This document shows, piece by piece, positions 1 to 7,474 of a DNA stretch of 48,555 bases. The notes under the pieces are model-generated. The model saw only the letters and a list, made by a program, of their open reading frames with translations. It was not told the DNA's origin and did no database searches. The stretch is from an uncultured Lachnospiraceae bacterium (lineage in GTDB: Bacteria; Bacillota; Clostridia; Lachnospirales; Lachnospiraceae), in the NCBI GenBank assembly GCA_937910785.1, contig CALDLG010000125.1:1-48555 (forward strand). The letters are read 5' to 3'. Each line of letters opens with the position of its first letter. Position 1 is the stretch's first letter. The position numbers were made by a program, and so were the translations under genes.

Positions 1-22
1 AGCAGAAGACGGCATACGAGAT
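1..22. other. Illumina P7 adapter remnant at contig edge
   Basis: The first 22 bases are identical to bases 3-24 of the standard Illumina P7 flow-cell oligonucleotide (the window opens AGCAGAAGACGGCATACGAG and continues AT). A 22-base identity is not expected by chance. No index or read-2 primer sequence follows, so this looks like a chimeric or mis-primed read end kept by the assembler. It is not biological sequence, and the adjoining reading frame should be trusted only from about base 23. Confidence 0.95.
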
Positions 23-1321
23 AAGAAAATTACATTTTTAAAAAATGCATTTTTGGAGAACGGCTTGGATGATCAGAAAGAGAATGTGGCCGTTTTTTGT
101 GAGGATATGACGGATGCTCTGTGCAGAAGGGAAAAATGCAGGAAGGAGAATGACGGCAGTATCGATAAAACAGCGCTGACAGGGACGCTGCAGAAACGAA
201 TTACCTTTCTTGCCCATGAAATCAGGATTTCCCTGCACAGTATCTATGGGAATCTTTCCATTTTACAGGCAGAAGGATATCCGGAAAACCGGTATCTGCA
301 CAATGCGGTACTTGCGGCGGAACAGCTTCTTCATCTCGTTAACGGTGTCCTGAGCGTATCTGCGATAGAAAGCGGCCGTCCGGGCCGCAGAATAGAGGCG
401 GTCACGCTGGAAGAACTGACGGAGTATCCGAAAGGGATTTTCCGGCAGGAAACGGAGAGAAGGGATATCCGGATGCGGTTTTATTACGGGAAGCCGGTTT
501 ACCGGTATCTGTATCTGAACAGAATGATCGTTCAGCAGATATTGATCAATTTGATTTCCAATGCGGTAAAATATACGGAAAACGGCGGAACCATTGACTG
601 CCGTATTTCGGAATTCTATCAGGAAGAAAAAAGAGTCAGGCTTTGTCTGGAAGTATCGGACACAGGAATCGGTATAGGGGAAGAATTTCTGGCCGATGTA
701 TGGAAGGGCCATACACGGGAAAGGCGTAAGAAAAAAGTAGAAGGGAGCGGTCTTGGGCTAACTTTGACGAAGTATCTGGTCGAGATGCTGCATGGCACGG
801 TACAGATTGTCAGTCAAAAGGGTCTGGGAACAGTAGTATCCGTGGTAATTGAAACGGATGGAGATGATATTCTGCATGAGTTCTCTGAGCGTCCTGAAAC
901 GGTGGATGACGGGGAACTCATTTCTGTGAAAAGGGTTTTGATCGCGGAAAATGAAGATGCAGGTATGGAGATTATATGCCGTTATCTGGAAAACATGGGC
1001 ATTGCAGCCGATAAAACCTATGACGGGGACGAGGTTCTGGATGTTTTTGAACAGTCGGAAGAATTTTATTATGATGCCATTCTGATGGATATCCATATGC
1101 CGTCTAAGAACGGAATCGAGGCGGTACGGGAGATCAGAAATATGGACAGAGGAGACCGGGATGTGCCGATTGTTATGATGACCGCGGAACTTCCTGAAGA
1201 GCAGATGTCAGGTGCCCTGTCGGATATGGTAAACGGGTATCTGGTCAAGCCATACCGCGCGGAAGACGTGCGGACCGCCCTGAAGGCATGCCGGAAGCTG
1301 GAAGAGCGGCAGAATGAGTAA
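23..1321 (+). CDS. Hybrid sensor histidine kinase / response regulator (5' truncated)
   Basis: This is the C-terminal part of a hybrid two-component kinase. Counting from base 23, a HisKA-type H-box (LAHEIRISLHSIYGN, His near residue 65) is followed by a HATPase_c domain. That domain has an N-box (ISNAVKYTENGG, near 180), a G1 box (DTGIGIG, near 213) and a G2 box (GSGLGL, near 241). A receiver domain starts near residue 300, with phospho-acceptor Asp in LMDIHMP (near 356) and Lys in YLVKPY. The frame is open to the contig edge, so the sensor region is missing; the TTG at 53 is probably an internal Leu. No membrane segment is seen in what remains. It lies 17 bp upstream of a second kinase and then a response regulator, so the three probably form one signalling unit. 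The stimulus is unknown. Confidence 0.88.
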   Translation, partial: KKITFLKNAFLENGLDDQKENVAVFCEDMTDALCRREKCRKENDGSIDKTALTGTLQKRITFLAHEIRISLHSIYGNLSILQAEGYPENRYLHNAVLAAEQLLHLVNGVLSVSAIESGRPGRRIEAVTLEELTEYPKGIFRQETERRDIRMRFYYGKPVYRYLYLNRMIVQQILINLISNAVKYTENGGTIDCRISEFYQEEKRVRLCLEVSDTGIGIGEEFLADVWKGHTRERRKKKVEGSGLGLTLTKYLVEMLHGTVQIVSQKGLGTVVSVVIETDGDDILHEFSERPETVDDGELISVKRVLIAENEDAGMEIICRYLENMGIAADKTYDGDEVLDVFEQSEEFYYDAILMDIHMPSKNGIEAVREIRNMDRGDRDVPIVMMTAELPEEQMSGALSDMVNGYLVKPYRAEDVRTALKACRKLEERQNE

Positions 1322-1338
1322 GAACATGAGGGAAGGGC

Positions 1339-1977
1339 ATGGGGATTGGTATGAAACCGGAGTTCGGGGAGGATTATATAAAGAGGGAAAGAGAATCCGT
1401 CATTCGACAGCTGAATCCGCATTTTCTGTTCAATGTGCTGGGAGCGCTCCGCATTGAGGCACAAACGGATGCCGATATCGCATATGACAGGATTTATGAT
1501 CTTTCGAAATATTTTCGAACGGTATTTCTCGCGCTGGAGGGGCGGGAAAATATTCTTTTCCGGGAAGAGGCGGCCAGTGCGGTATCCTTTCTGAATCTTG
1601 AGAAGCTGAGATTCGGCGATGCATTTACGGTATATAAGGATTTCGGAACAGAGGATTTTATGCTGCCGCCGATGTCGGTACTGCCGCTTGTGGACAATGC
1701 GGTCAGGCATGGACTGTTAAAAGGAGAACGAAAAGGTGCGATAACGATCAGGAGCCGTGAGCTGCCTGCGGAATATATTGTTCAGGTGGAAGATGACGGC
1801 GTCGGTTTTGATGCGGCATGGTTTGAAAGAATGCCCGGCTGTGACGGCCCGGAAGCCGGAGGACTCCGGCGTGTCCGTTATCGTGTGGAGCATATGGCAA
1901 AGGGAAGGCTTGACGTACAGAGCTGTCCTGAAACAGGAACCGTTGTAACGATCCGGCTTCCGAAAACGGAACGGTAA
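1339..1977 (+). CDS. Soluble LytS/YehU-type sensor histidine kinase
   Basis: A short (212 aa) kinase consisting only of the catalytic core of the LytS/YehU family. It has the His_kinase motif QLNPHFLFN (His28) near the N terminus, an N-box (LPLVDNAVRHG, near 120) and a G-box (VEDDGVGF, near 150). It ends in the typical TGTVVTIRLP strand. Family members usually carry several N-terminal membrane helices; this one has none and is therefore cytoplasmic and probably takes its signal from a partner protein. The ATG at 1339 has a purine-rich GAGGGAAGGG just upstream; ATG 1351 is an alternative. The stop is followed within 35 bp by a response regulator, its likely phosphotransfer partner. Confidence 0.88.
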   Translation: MGIGMKPEFGEDYIKRERESVIRQLNPHFLFNVLGALRIEAQTDADIAYDRIYDLSKYFRTVFLALEGRENILFREEAASAVSFLNLEKLRFGDAFTVYKDFGTEDFMLPPMSVLPLVDNAVRHGLLKGERKGAITIRSRELPAEYIVQVEDDGVGFDAAWFERMPGCDGPEAGGLRRVRYRVEHMAKGRLDVQSCPETGTVVTIRLPKTER

Positions 1978-2009
1978 AGACCGGAGGAAGCGGTCACAGG
2001 AAGAAAGGC

Positions 2010-2831
2010 GTGGTCATTGCCATGAGAATAAAAACAATTATAGTAGATGATGAGCCGTGGAGTCTGCGGCAGTTTCGGGATGCGTGCATAAGCAGCACGG
2101 ACATTGATCTGCTGGGAGAATTCGGCAGCGCCCGGAAGGCGCTTTTGTATGCGCAGGATCATCTGCCTGATTGCGCGCTGTTAGATGTCAGAATGCCGGA
2201 TATGGATGGGATCGAGCTGGGAGAAAGACTGCGGGAAATCAATCCCGGCATCATTCTCATTTATATTTCCGGATATGAAGAATTTCTGAAGGCGGCGATT
2301 ATCAAGCTGCGGGCCGATTATTTTCTGCTGAAGCCTTTTAACGTAATGGATGTTGCACAGATGCTTGACAGAATAAAATACCTGTCAGGAAGGCTGCGTA
2401 AACGGGTAGAAGTTCAGACTTTCGGAGAGTTCGATATCTTCGTGGACGGGAAGCTGCTCGAATTTACCAACCAGAAGGCAAAGGAGCTGTTCGCGATCTG
2501 CATCGACAGGGGCGGTGAGGTTACGATGCAGAAGAGCATCAGCCTGCTATGGGAAGGCAGGAGCTATGACGATAAGGTAAAATGCCTGTACAGAAAGGCT
2601 GTCATCTATCTGAATTCCGTTTTCCGGGAATACGGTGTTGCCGATGTTTTCAGCAACAGACGCGGAAGCTGTCATGTGAACAGGGGCGAGATTCTGTGCG
2701 ACTATTATGAGGTGCTGGATGGAAGGGATATTCATGATACGCTTTTTGACGGCAGGTATATGACGGATTATTCGTGGGGAGAGGAAACATGCGGTAAATT
2801 ATGCCGCATGGCATCGAAGAATCTGATTTGA
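2010..2831 (+). CDS. Response regulator with C-terminal activator-type (BTAD/SARP-like) domain
   Basis: Residues 1-125 form a CheY-like receiver: acidic pocket IIVDDEP, phospho-acceptor Asp59 in ALLDVRMPDMDG, conserved Lys108 in FLLKPF. The remainder (about 135-270) begins VQTFGEFDIFVDG and continues NQKAKELFAIC. This resembles the winged-helix and bacterial transcriptional activator (BTAD) architecture seen in clostridial regulators paired with LytS-like kinases. It is predicted to bind DNA when phosphorylated by one of the two upstream kinases. The start is uncertain: GTG 2010 has AGGAAG 6 bases upstream, while ATG 2022 begins the conserved MRIKTIIVDDE. The gene ends just before the flagellar sigma-28 promoter, but whether it controls motility cannot be read from the sequence. 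Confidence 0.85.
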   Translation: MVIAMRIKTIIVDDEPWSLRQFRDACISSTDIDLLGEFGSARKALLYAQDHLPDCALLDVRMPDMDGIELGERLREINPGIILIYISGYEEFLKAAIIKLRADYFLLKPFNVMDVAQMLDRIKYLSGRLRKRVEVQTFGEFDIFVDGKLLEFTNQKAKELFAICIDRGGEVTMQKSISLLWEGRSYDDKVKCLYRKAVIYLNSVFREYGVADVFSNRRGSCHVNRGEILCDYYEVLDGRDIHDTLFDGRYMTDYSWGEETCGKLCRMASKNLI

Positions 2832-2854
2832 TTTGAAAAAAATATAACAGGCTC

Positions 2855-2881
2855 TAAAGTCTTTGAGAAATTATCCGATAC
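2855..2881 (+). promoter_or_regulatory. Sigma-28 (SigD/FliA) promoter of the flgM operon
   Basis: TAAA at 2855-2858, exactly 15 bases, then TCCGATAC at 2874-2881. This matches the Gram-positive sigma-28 consensus TAAA-N15-GCCGATAT at 10 of 12 specified positions. It lies about 75 bp upstream of the flgM start, in the gap after the response regulator, and makes flgM-flgN-flgK-flgK-flgL-fliW-csrA a class III (late) operon. Confidence 0.85.
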
Positions 2882-2955
2882 ATTTATTGACAGTTAATGA
2901 ATGTATATTGAATAATTCATGAAATACAGCATGTGGACAGGAAGGAGGAGTGATT

Positions 2956-3237
2956 ATGCGTATTGAGGCATATACTCAGGTCCAGCAGTTATACAACACG
3001 AAGAAGACGGCTAAGGCGCCTGCGGCATCGAACACCGGAGCTTCCGATAAAATTCAGATTTCCAGTATCGGCAGAGATATTCAGGTGGCGAAAGCGGCAG
3101 TGGACGCGAGCAGCGATATCAGAGAAGAACTGGTAGCTCCTCTCAGAGCCGGTATTGAGAACGGCACCTATCAGGTGAGCGGAGAGAGCTTTGCGGAGAA
3201 ACTGTTACAGAAGTATGAGGAAATATCCGCTCTGTAA
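2956..3237 (+). CDS. flgM: FlgM, anti-sigma-28 factor
   Basis: A 93-residue protein with the FlgM layout. It has a disordered Lys/Ala/Ser-rich N-terminal half and the conserved lead-in SDKIQISSIGRDIQVAK (about 32-48). The C-terminal half is helical and normally wraps sigma-28 (VAPLRAGIENGTYQVSGE, then AEKLLQKYEE). FlgM holds sigma-28 inactive until it is exported through the finished hook-basal body, so it sets the timing for this operon and the other sigma-28 promoters in the window. ATG 2956 is chosen because AAGGAGG ends 7 bases upstream; an in-frame GTG at 2950 is too close to that site. Confidence 0.92.
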   Translation: MRIEAYTQVQQLYNTKKTAKAPAASNTGASDKIQISSIGRDIQVAKAAVDASSDIREELVAPLRAGIENGTYQVSGESFAEKLLQKYEEISAL

Positions 3238-3275
3238 GGCACAATGACGAACCGGAAGCGTGTGGAGGATAGATA

Positions 3276-3794
3276 GTGGCAAGTTTAATGGAGAACTTGA
3301 TAGATGTTTTGGAAAAAGAAAGCGCTGAGTACAAAAATTTATTGAATTTATCCATGCAGAAAACACAGGTCATTGTGTCTGAGGATTTGGACCAGTTAGC
3401 AAAAATCACGGATGAAGAACAGCTTATCGTGAGCAGAATCAACCATTGGGATACGATTAGAAATGAGGCTGTACAGGATATAGCGAATGTACTTAACAAG
3501 GATGTTACGAAACTAAAAATTGCAGATTTGATCAAAATGCTCGGCCAGAGACCGGAAGAACAGCAGAAGCTGGCGGCGGTTTTCGACGACCTGAAGACGA
3601 GTGTGCGTAATGTTGCGAGAGTCAATGGACAGAACAGGGAATTGATTCAGAATGCGCTTGATATGGTGCAGTTCAACATGAATATCATTCAGTCTATGAA
3701 AGCGGCGCCGGAAACTGCCAATTATAACAGGGGAGCCTGCAGTACCGGTGATGTGATTGGCATGGAACGAAAATCATTTGATGCGAAGCAGTAA
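3276..3794 (+). CDS. flgN: FlgN-family flagellar chaperone
   Basis: A 172-residue, almost entirely helical protein with the FlgN opening MASLMENLIDVLEKESAEYKN-like pattern. It has long heptad-patterned helices and a final hydrophobic segment (QNALDMVQFNMNIIQ). FlgN-family proteins bind the C termini of the hook-filament junction proteins FlgK and FlgL and deliver them to the export gate; the next three genes encode exactly those clients. The GTG start at 3276 is supported by GTGGAGG 8 bases upstream; the next ATG (3288) lies too far from any Shine-Dalgarno sequence. Confidence 0.88.
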   Translation: MASLMENLIDVLEKESAEYKNLLNLSMQKTQVIVSEDLDQLAKITDEEQLIVSRINHWDTIRNEAVQDIANVLNKDVTKLKIADLIKMLGQRPEEQQKLAAVFDDLKTSVRNVARVNGQNRELIQNALDMVQFNMNIIQSMKAAPETANYNRGACSTGDVIGMERKSFDAKQ

Positions 3795-3818
3795 AATTAA
3801 TTGTTAAGGAGCAGCGTT

Positions 3819-5498
3819 ATGTCATTAATGGGAAGCCTTTATCTGGGCGTATCAGGATTACAAACTTCAAATAATGCGTTAAATACAACAGCACATAATA
3901 TGTCGAATCTGGACACCGTCGGCTATACAAGACAGCAGGTGGCTCAGGCGACGAGAAGCTATAATACGATTTCAAAGAGTCAGTCGACAAATTGGCAGCA
4001 GCTGGGTCTGGGCGTCAATTATTCCCAAACAAGACAGGTAAGAGATTATTTTCTCGATCAGAATTACCGTCGTGAATCGGGCAGAAGTGCCTTTTACGAC
4101 GTTGCTTACAGCGCAATGGAGGAGATCGAGGATGTTTTAGGTGAATCCTATGAAGGGCATGCTTTTTCGATTGCCGTAACAGATTTATGGACGGCTGTGG
4201 AAGAGCTGAGCAAAGATCCGACGCTCGCTGTAAATCAGAATCTTTTTGTGACAAGGGCCTATGAATTTATTACGAAGGCACAGGCTGTTTATACCAGCCT
4301 TGAAGAATATCAGGACAATATGAACAAAACGGTTGCGCAGGATGTGGAAACGATCAATCGATATGCGCAGCAGATCGAGGATCTGAACCGTCAGATCGCC
4401 AAAGTAGAGGGCGGCCTGGAGCATGCCAATGATCTGCGCGACCAGAGAAACTATCTGTTAGACGAATTGGCGACGATGGCATCGATTTCCTACCATGAGG
4501 ATGTATTCGGTTATGTGACCGTTCAGATGGAAGGCGTGGATCTGGTAAAAGGAGGCCTTGTCAATAAGATTTCTCTTTATGAAGATCCGAAGACAGGATT
4601 TTATACACCTTATTGGGAAATGCTTGCCAATTACAGCTATGATGAAAACGGCCATAAATTTCTGACGAAGGACGCTCTGATATCCGCAAGAGTATTTGAT
4701 CTGGAGCGGCCGATTTCTTCCGGGCTGAATACGGATATCGGCTCTTTGAAAAGCACACTGCTGGCGCGGGGGGACCACAGGGCCACCGCACAGGAGATTA
4801 AGGATATCAATCCCGACGGGGAATATGTGGAGAACTGGTATGACAACCATATTTCTCAGTCTATCATTATGAATATTCAGGCGGAGTTCGATCAGCTGAT
4901 TAATGCGGTTGTTACGAAGATCAATGGAATTTTGAAGGAAGCGGCGGAGCTGGAATCCGAGAAATATCCTAACTCTACCTATCTGCGGGATGAGAACGGC
5001 AATCCATGGCAGCTGTTTGAGCAGATCGTTCAGGACGGTTCCTCCTGTAAGCTGCCGGATGGAACGGTTGTGGAGCTGGGCTGGACCGTTTCCAATATCG
5101 ATATCAATATTAATCTTCGTCAGAACCCGACGCTGCTCGGTTTCCGGCTGACTGACAGTTCAGAGGACAATGCGACCGCGGAAAAACTGAAATTTGCTTT
5201 TGAAGAAGCGGTATATACATTGAATCCGAACGTACAGACACCGGTCAATTTCGTGGATTATTATAAAAATCTGGTTTCACAGGTGGCGAATTCGGGTTCC
5301 GTATTCGGTGAGATTATGGGCGCGCAGACCGTTACGGTGGATTCTCTGTTCAATGCGAGGGAACAGGTCGTTGGCGTATCTTCCGATGAGGAGCTGACCA
5401 ATATGATTATGTTTCAGAATGCCTATAATGCTTCCAGCCGCTATATCAATGTGATCAGCGAGATGCTGGAACACATTCTGACGACGCTTGGAAGATAA
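3819..5498 (+). CDS. flgK: FlgK, hook-filament junction protein 1 (first copy)
   Basis: A 559-residue HAP1. The N terminus (SLYLGVSGLQTSNNALNTTA, then NMSNLDTVGYTRQ) is the rod/hook/HAP signature that forms the D0 coiled coil. The C terminus (MIMFQNAYNASSRYINVISE) is the matching FlgK end helix. A D1-type region with DLRDQRNYLLDELA lies near residues 205-220. FlgK connects hook to filament and is exported by the flagellar type III system. The start is ATG 3819, 7 bases after AAGGAG; an upstream in-frame TTG at 3801 precedes the ribosome site and is not used. A second, divergent FlgK follows 45 bp downstream. Confidence 0.93.
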   Translation: MSLMGSLYLGVSGLQTSNNALNTTAHNMSNLDTVGYTRQQVAQATRSYNTISKSQSTNWQQLGLGVNYSQTRQVRDYFLDQNYRRESGRSAFYDVAYSAMEEIEDVLGESYEGHAFSIAVTDLWTAVEELSKDPTLAVNQNLFVTRAYEFITKAQAVYTSLEEYQDNMNKTVAQDVETINRYAQQIEDLNRQIAKVEGGLEHANDLRDQRNYLLDELATMASISYHEDVFGYVTVQMEGVDLVKGGLVNKISLYEDPKTGFYTPYWEMLANYSYDENGHKFLTKDALISARVFDLERPISSGLNTDIGSLKSTLLARGDHRATAQEIKDINPDGEYVENWYDNHISQSIIMNIQAEFDQLINAVVTKINGILKEAAELESEKYPNSTYLRDENGNPWQLFEQIVQDGSSCKLPDGTVVELGWTVSNIDININLRQNPTLLGFRLTDSSEDNATAEKLKFAFEEAVYTLNPNVQTPVNFVDYYKNLVSQVANSGSVFGEIMGAQTVTVDSLFNAREQVVGVSSDEELTNMIMFQNAYNASSRYINVISEMLEHILTTLGR

Positions 5499-5543
5499 CA
5501 GGGAAAACGGATTTACGCCTGAGGGCGGAAGGGGAGAACAGAT

Positions 5544-7388
5544 ATGCCATCTACATTTTTTGGATTAACAATTGCATCATCGGGGTTAAGAGCGGCCAAT
5601 GCGGCGCTCAATACAACAGGCAATAATATCAGCAATGCCAATACGGAGGGCTACAGCCGTCAGGCCGTAACGACGGAAGCTGCGGACGCGCTTCGGGTTT
5701 TCGCAGCCTACGGATGTGCGGGCGCCGGCGTTGAAACCATTGCGATTGAGCGTATCCGCGACAGCTTTTATGATAATAAGTTCCGGGAGAATGAGACCCG
5801 GCTGGGAGAATATGATGTAAAAGCATATTATATGCGGATGATCGAGAACTATCTGACGGACGATAAGGTATCCGGCTTTAAGACGATTTTTGACAAGATT
5901 TCGGCAGCTCTGCAGGAGGTGACGAAGAACGGCAGTTCTACCTCTACGAAGGCGGAGTTCGTGTCTACCGTAAAAAATATGACGGATTACTTTAATAATA
6001 TGTACGGCAATCTGCAGAATCTGCAGGCGGACGTCAATGACGAGATTAAGATGCGTGTGGATGAGATCAATTCTATCGCGCAGGATCTGGCAACCGTAAA
6101 TAAGCAGATCAACGTAATCGAGCTGACGGGCGTTATCGCCAACGAGCTGCGCGACAAGAGAGATGTCATGCTCGATAAGCTGTCCGGTATCGTGGATATT
6201 AAGACAGAAGAACGGCCGATTCTGGATCAGGACGGGAATCCGTCCGGCGCAAACCGGTTTATTGTCCAGATCGCCGGAGATCAGACGCTGGTGGATTCGG
6301 ATGATTACAGGCAGCTGGAGTGCATAGCGCGGAAGACGGAAGAGAAGGTAAATCAGTCTGATATTGACGGCCTTTATGATATCTGGTGGTCGGACGGTAT
6401 CGAATTCGGACTGTATAATGCTTCCATGGGCGGTGAGCTGCGCGGCCTGATACAGATGCGTGACGGCAATAACGGAGAATATTTCAACGGTACGGTCGAT
6501 GGTCTTTATTATAATATCGATACGACTCGTGTGGTAATCAATACTTCCGCGGAATATCTGGGAAATATGAGCAAATGTACGCTTTCCGATACGGGCGGAA
6601 AAATTAATATCGGGAATCAGCTTTATTACTATACGGACTGGACCTATGAAGGAGACGGTAAATATTCCTTCACGATTGATAATAAAAAGAGCGATATGCC
6701 GCTTGTAAACGGTAAGATCAATTCGGAGGCCTTTGTCGGTGCGGAAGTAAGGTATCAGGGTATTCCCTATTACATGGAGCAGATGAACGAGTGGATTCGT
6801 GATTTTGCGAAGGCGATCAACGATATCTTTACGGAGGGCGTTACGGAGGAAAGCGTAGATGCGGGAATTCTTCTGACCGGTAATATCCTGACAGAGAAAG
6901 GGCAGTATACGGAAGGCTGGCTGAACGGCGTTTCGCGAAATGATAAGGGAAAATTAAACGATAAGGGTTATTATTATATTACGGCGGGCAATTTTGCGGT
7001 TGCCGAAGAGATTATGAAGGATGCCGCACTGCTCGGTACCCGGTTTGATCCGACGGCCGGTCCGGAAGAATGTGAACAGATTAAGAAGGTCATCTCCATG
7101 ATATCGGATAAGAATCAGTTCAGCTTCCGTGGAAGGGACGCGGGCGGATTTCTGGAGTGTGTACTTTCCGATGCGGCTCTGAACGGAGAGAATGCGGAGA
7201 CATTCTACACCACTTATCTGAGTCTGGAAACAAGCATTGATAACCAGCGGATTTCCATTTCGGGCGTGGATGAGGACGAAGAGGCCGTAAGTCTTGTAAA
7301 ATATCAGAACTCTTATACGCTGGCATCCAAAATGATCTCGACGCTGACGGAAATTTATGACAGGCTGATTTTGCAGACCGGCGTTTAG
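5544..7388 (+). CDS. flgK: FlgK, hook-filament junction protein 1 (second copy)
   Basis: A 614-residue FlgK homologue that shares the N-terminal junction signature (STFFGLTIASSGLRAANAAL, then NISNANTEGYSRQAV), the DKRDVMLDKLSGIVD segment and the end helix LVKYQNSYTLASKMISTL. The middle region differs strongly from the first copy, so the pair is an old duplication with diverged exposed domains. It is preceded by AAGGGGAGA. Either the junction is a heterotypic ring or the two proteins serve different filaments; the sequence cannot decide. It sits inside the same operon, upstream of flgL. Confidence 0.9.
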   Translation: MPSTFFGLTIASSGLRAANAALNTTGNNISNANTEGYSRQAVTTEAADALRVFAAYGCAGAGVETIAIERIRDSFYDNKFRENETRLGEYDVKAYYMRMIENYLTDDKVSGFKTIFDKISAALQEVTKNGSSTSTKAEFVSTVKNMTDYFNNMYGNLQNLQADVNDEIKMRVDEINSIAQDLATVNKQINVIELTGVIANELRDKRDVMLDKLSGIVDIKTEERPILDQDGNPSGANRFIVQIAGDQTLVDSDDYRQLECIARKTEEKVNQSDIDGLYDIWWSDGIEFGLYNASMGGELRGLIQMRDGNNGEYFNGTVDGLYYNIDTTRVVINTSAEYLGNMSKCTLSDTGGKINIGNQLYYYTDWTYEGDGKYSFTIDNKKSDMPLVNGKINSEAFVGAEVRYQGIPYYMEQMNEWIRDFAKAINDIFTEGVTEESVDAGILLTGNILTEKGQYTEGWLNGVSRNDKGKLNDKGYYYITAGNFAVAEEIMKDAALLGTRFDPTAGPEECEQIKKVISMISDKNQFSFRGRDAGGFLECVLSDAALNGENAETFYTTYLSLETSIDNQRISISGVDEDEEAVSLVKYQNSYTLASKMISTLTEIYDRLILQTGV

Positions 7389-7474
7389 GCTGAAAAATAA
7401 ATGCAGGGTTATCAGATTGAAAAATCAGGGATTTTCCCGGATGCTGCAGGATAACAGGAAAGGAATGACTGGAT

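Noticed and set aside
53..1321. TTG at 53 as the start of the hybrid kinase
   Set aside because: No ribosome site precedes it and the frame is open to the contig edge; the missing N-terminal sensor makes truncation more likely.
5544..7388. The second flgK as a different hook or rod protein such as FlgE or FlgG
   Set aside because: The C-terminal helix (LVKYQNSYTLASKMISTL) and overall size fit FlgK.
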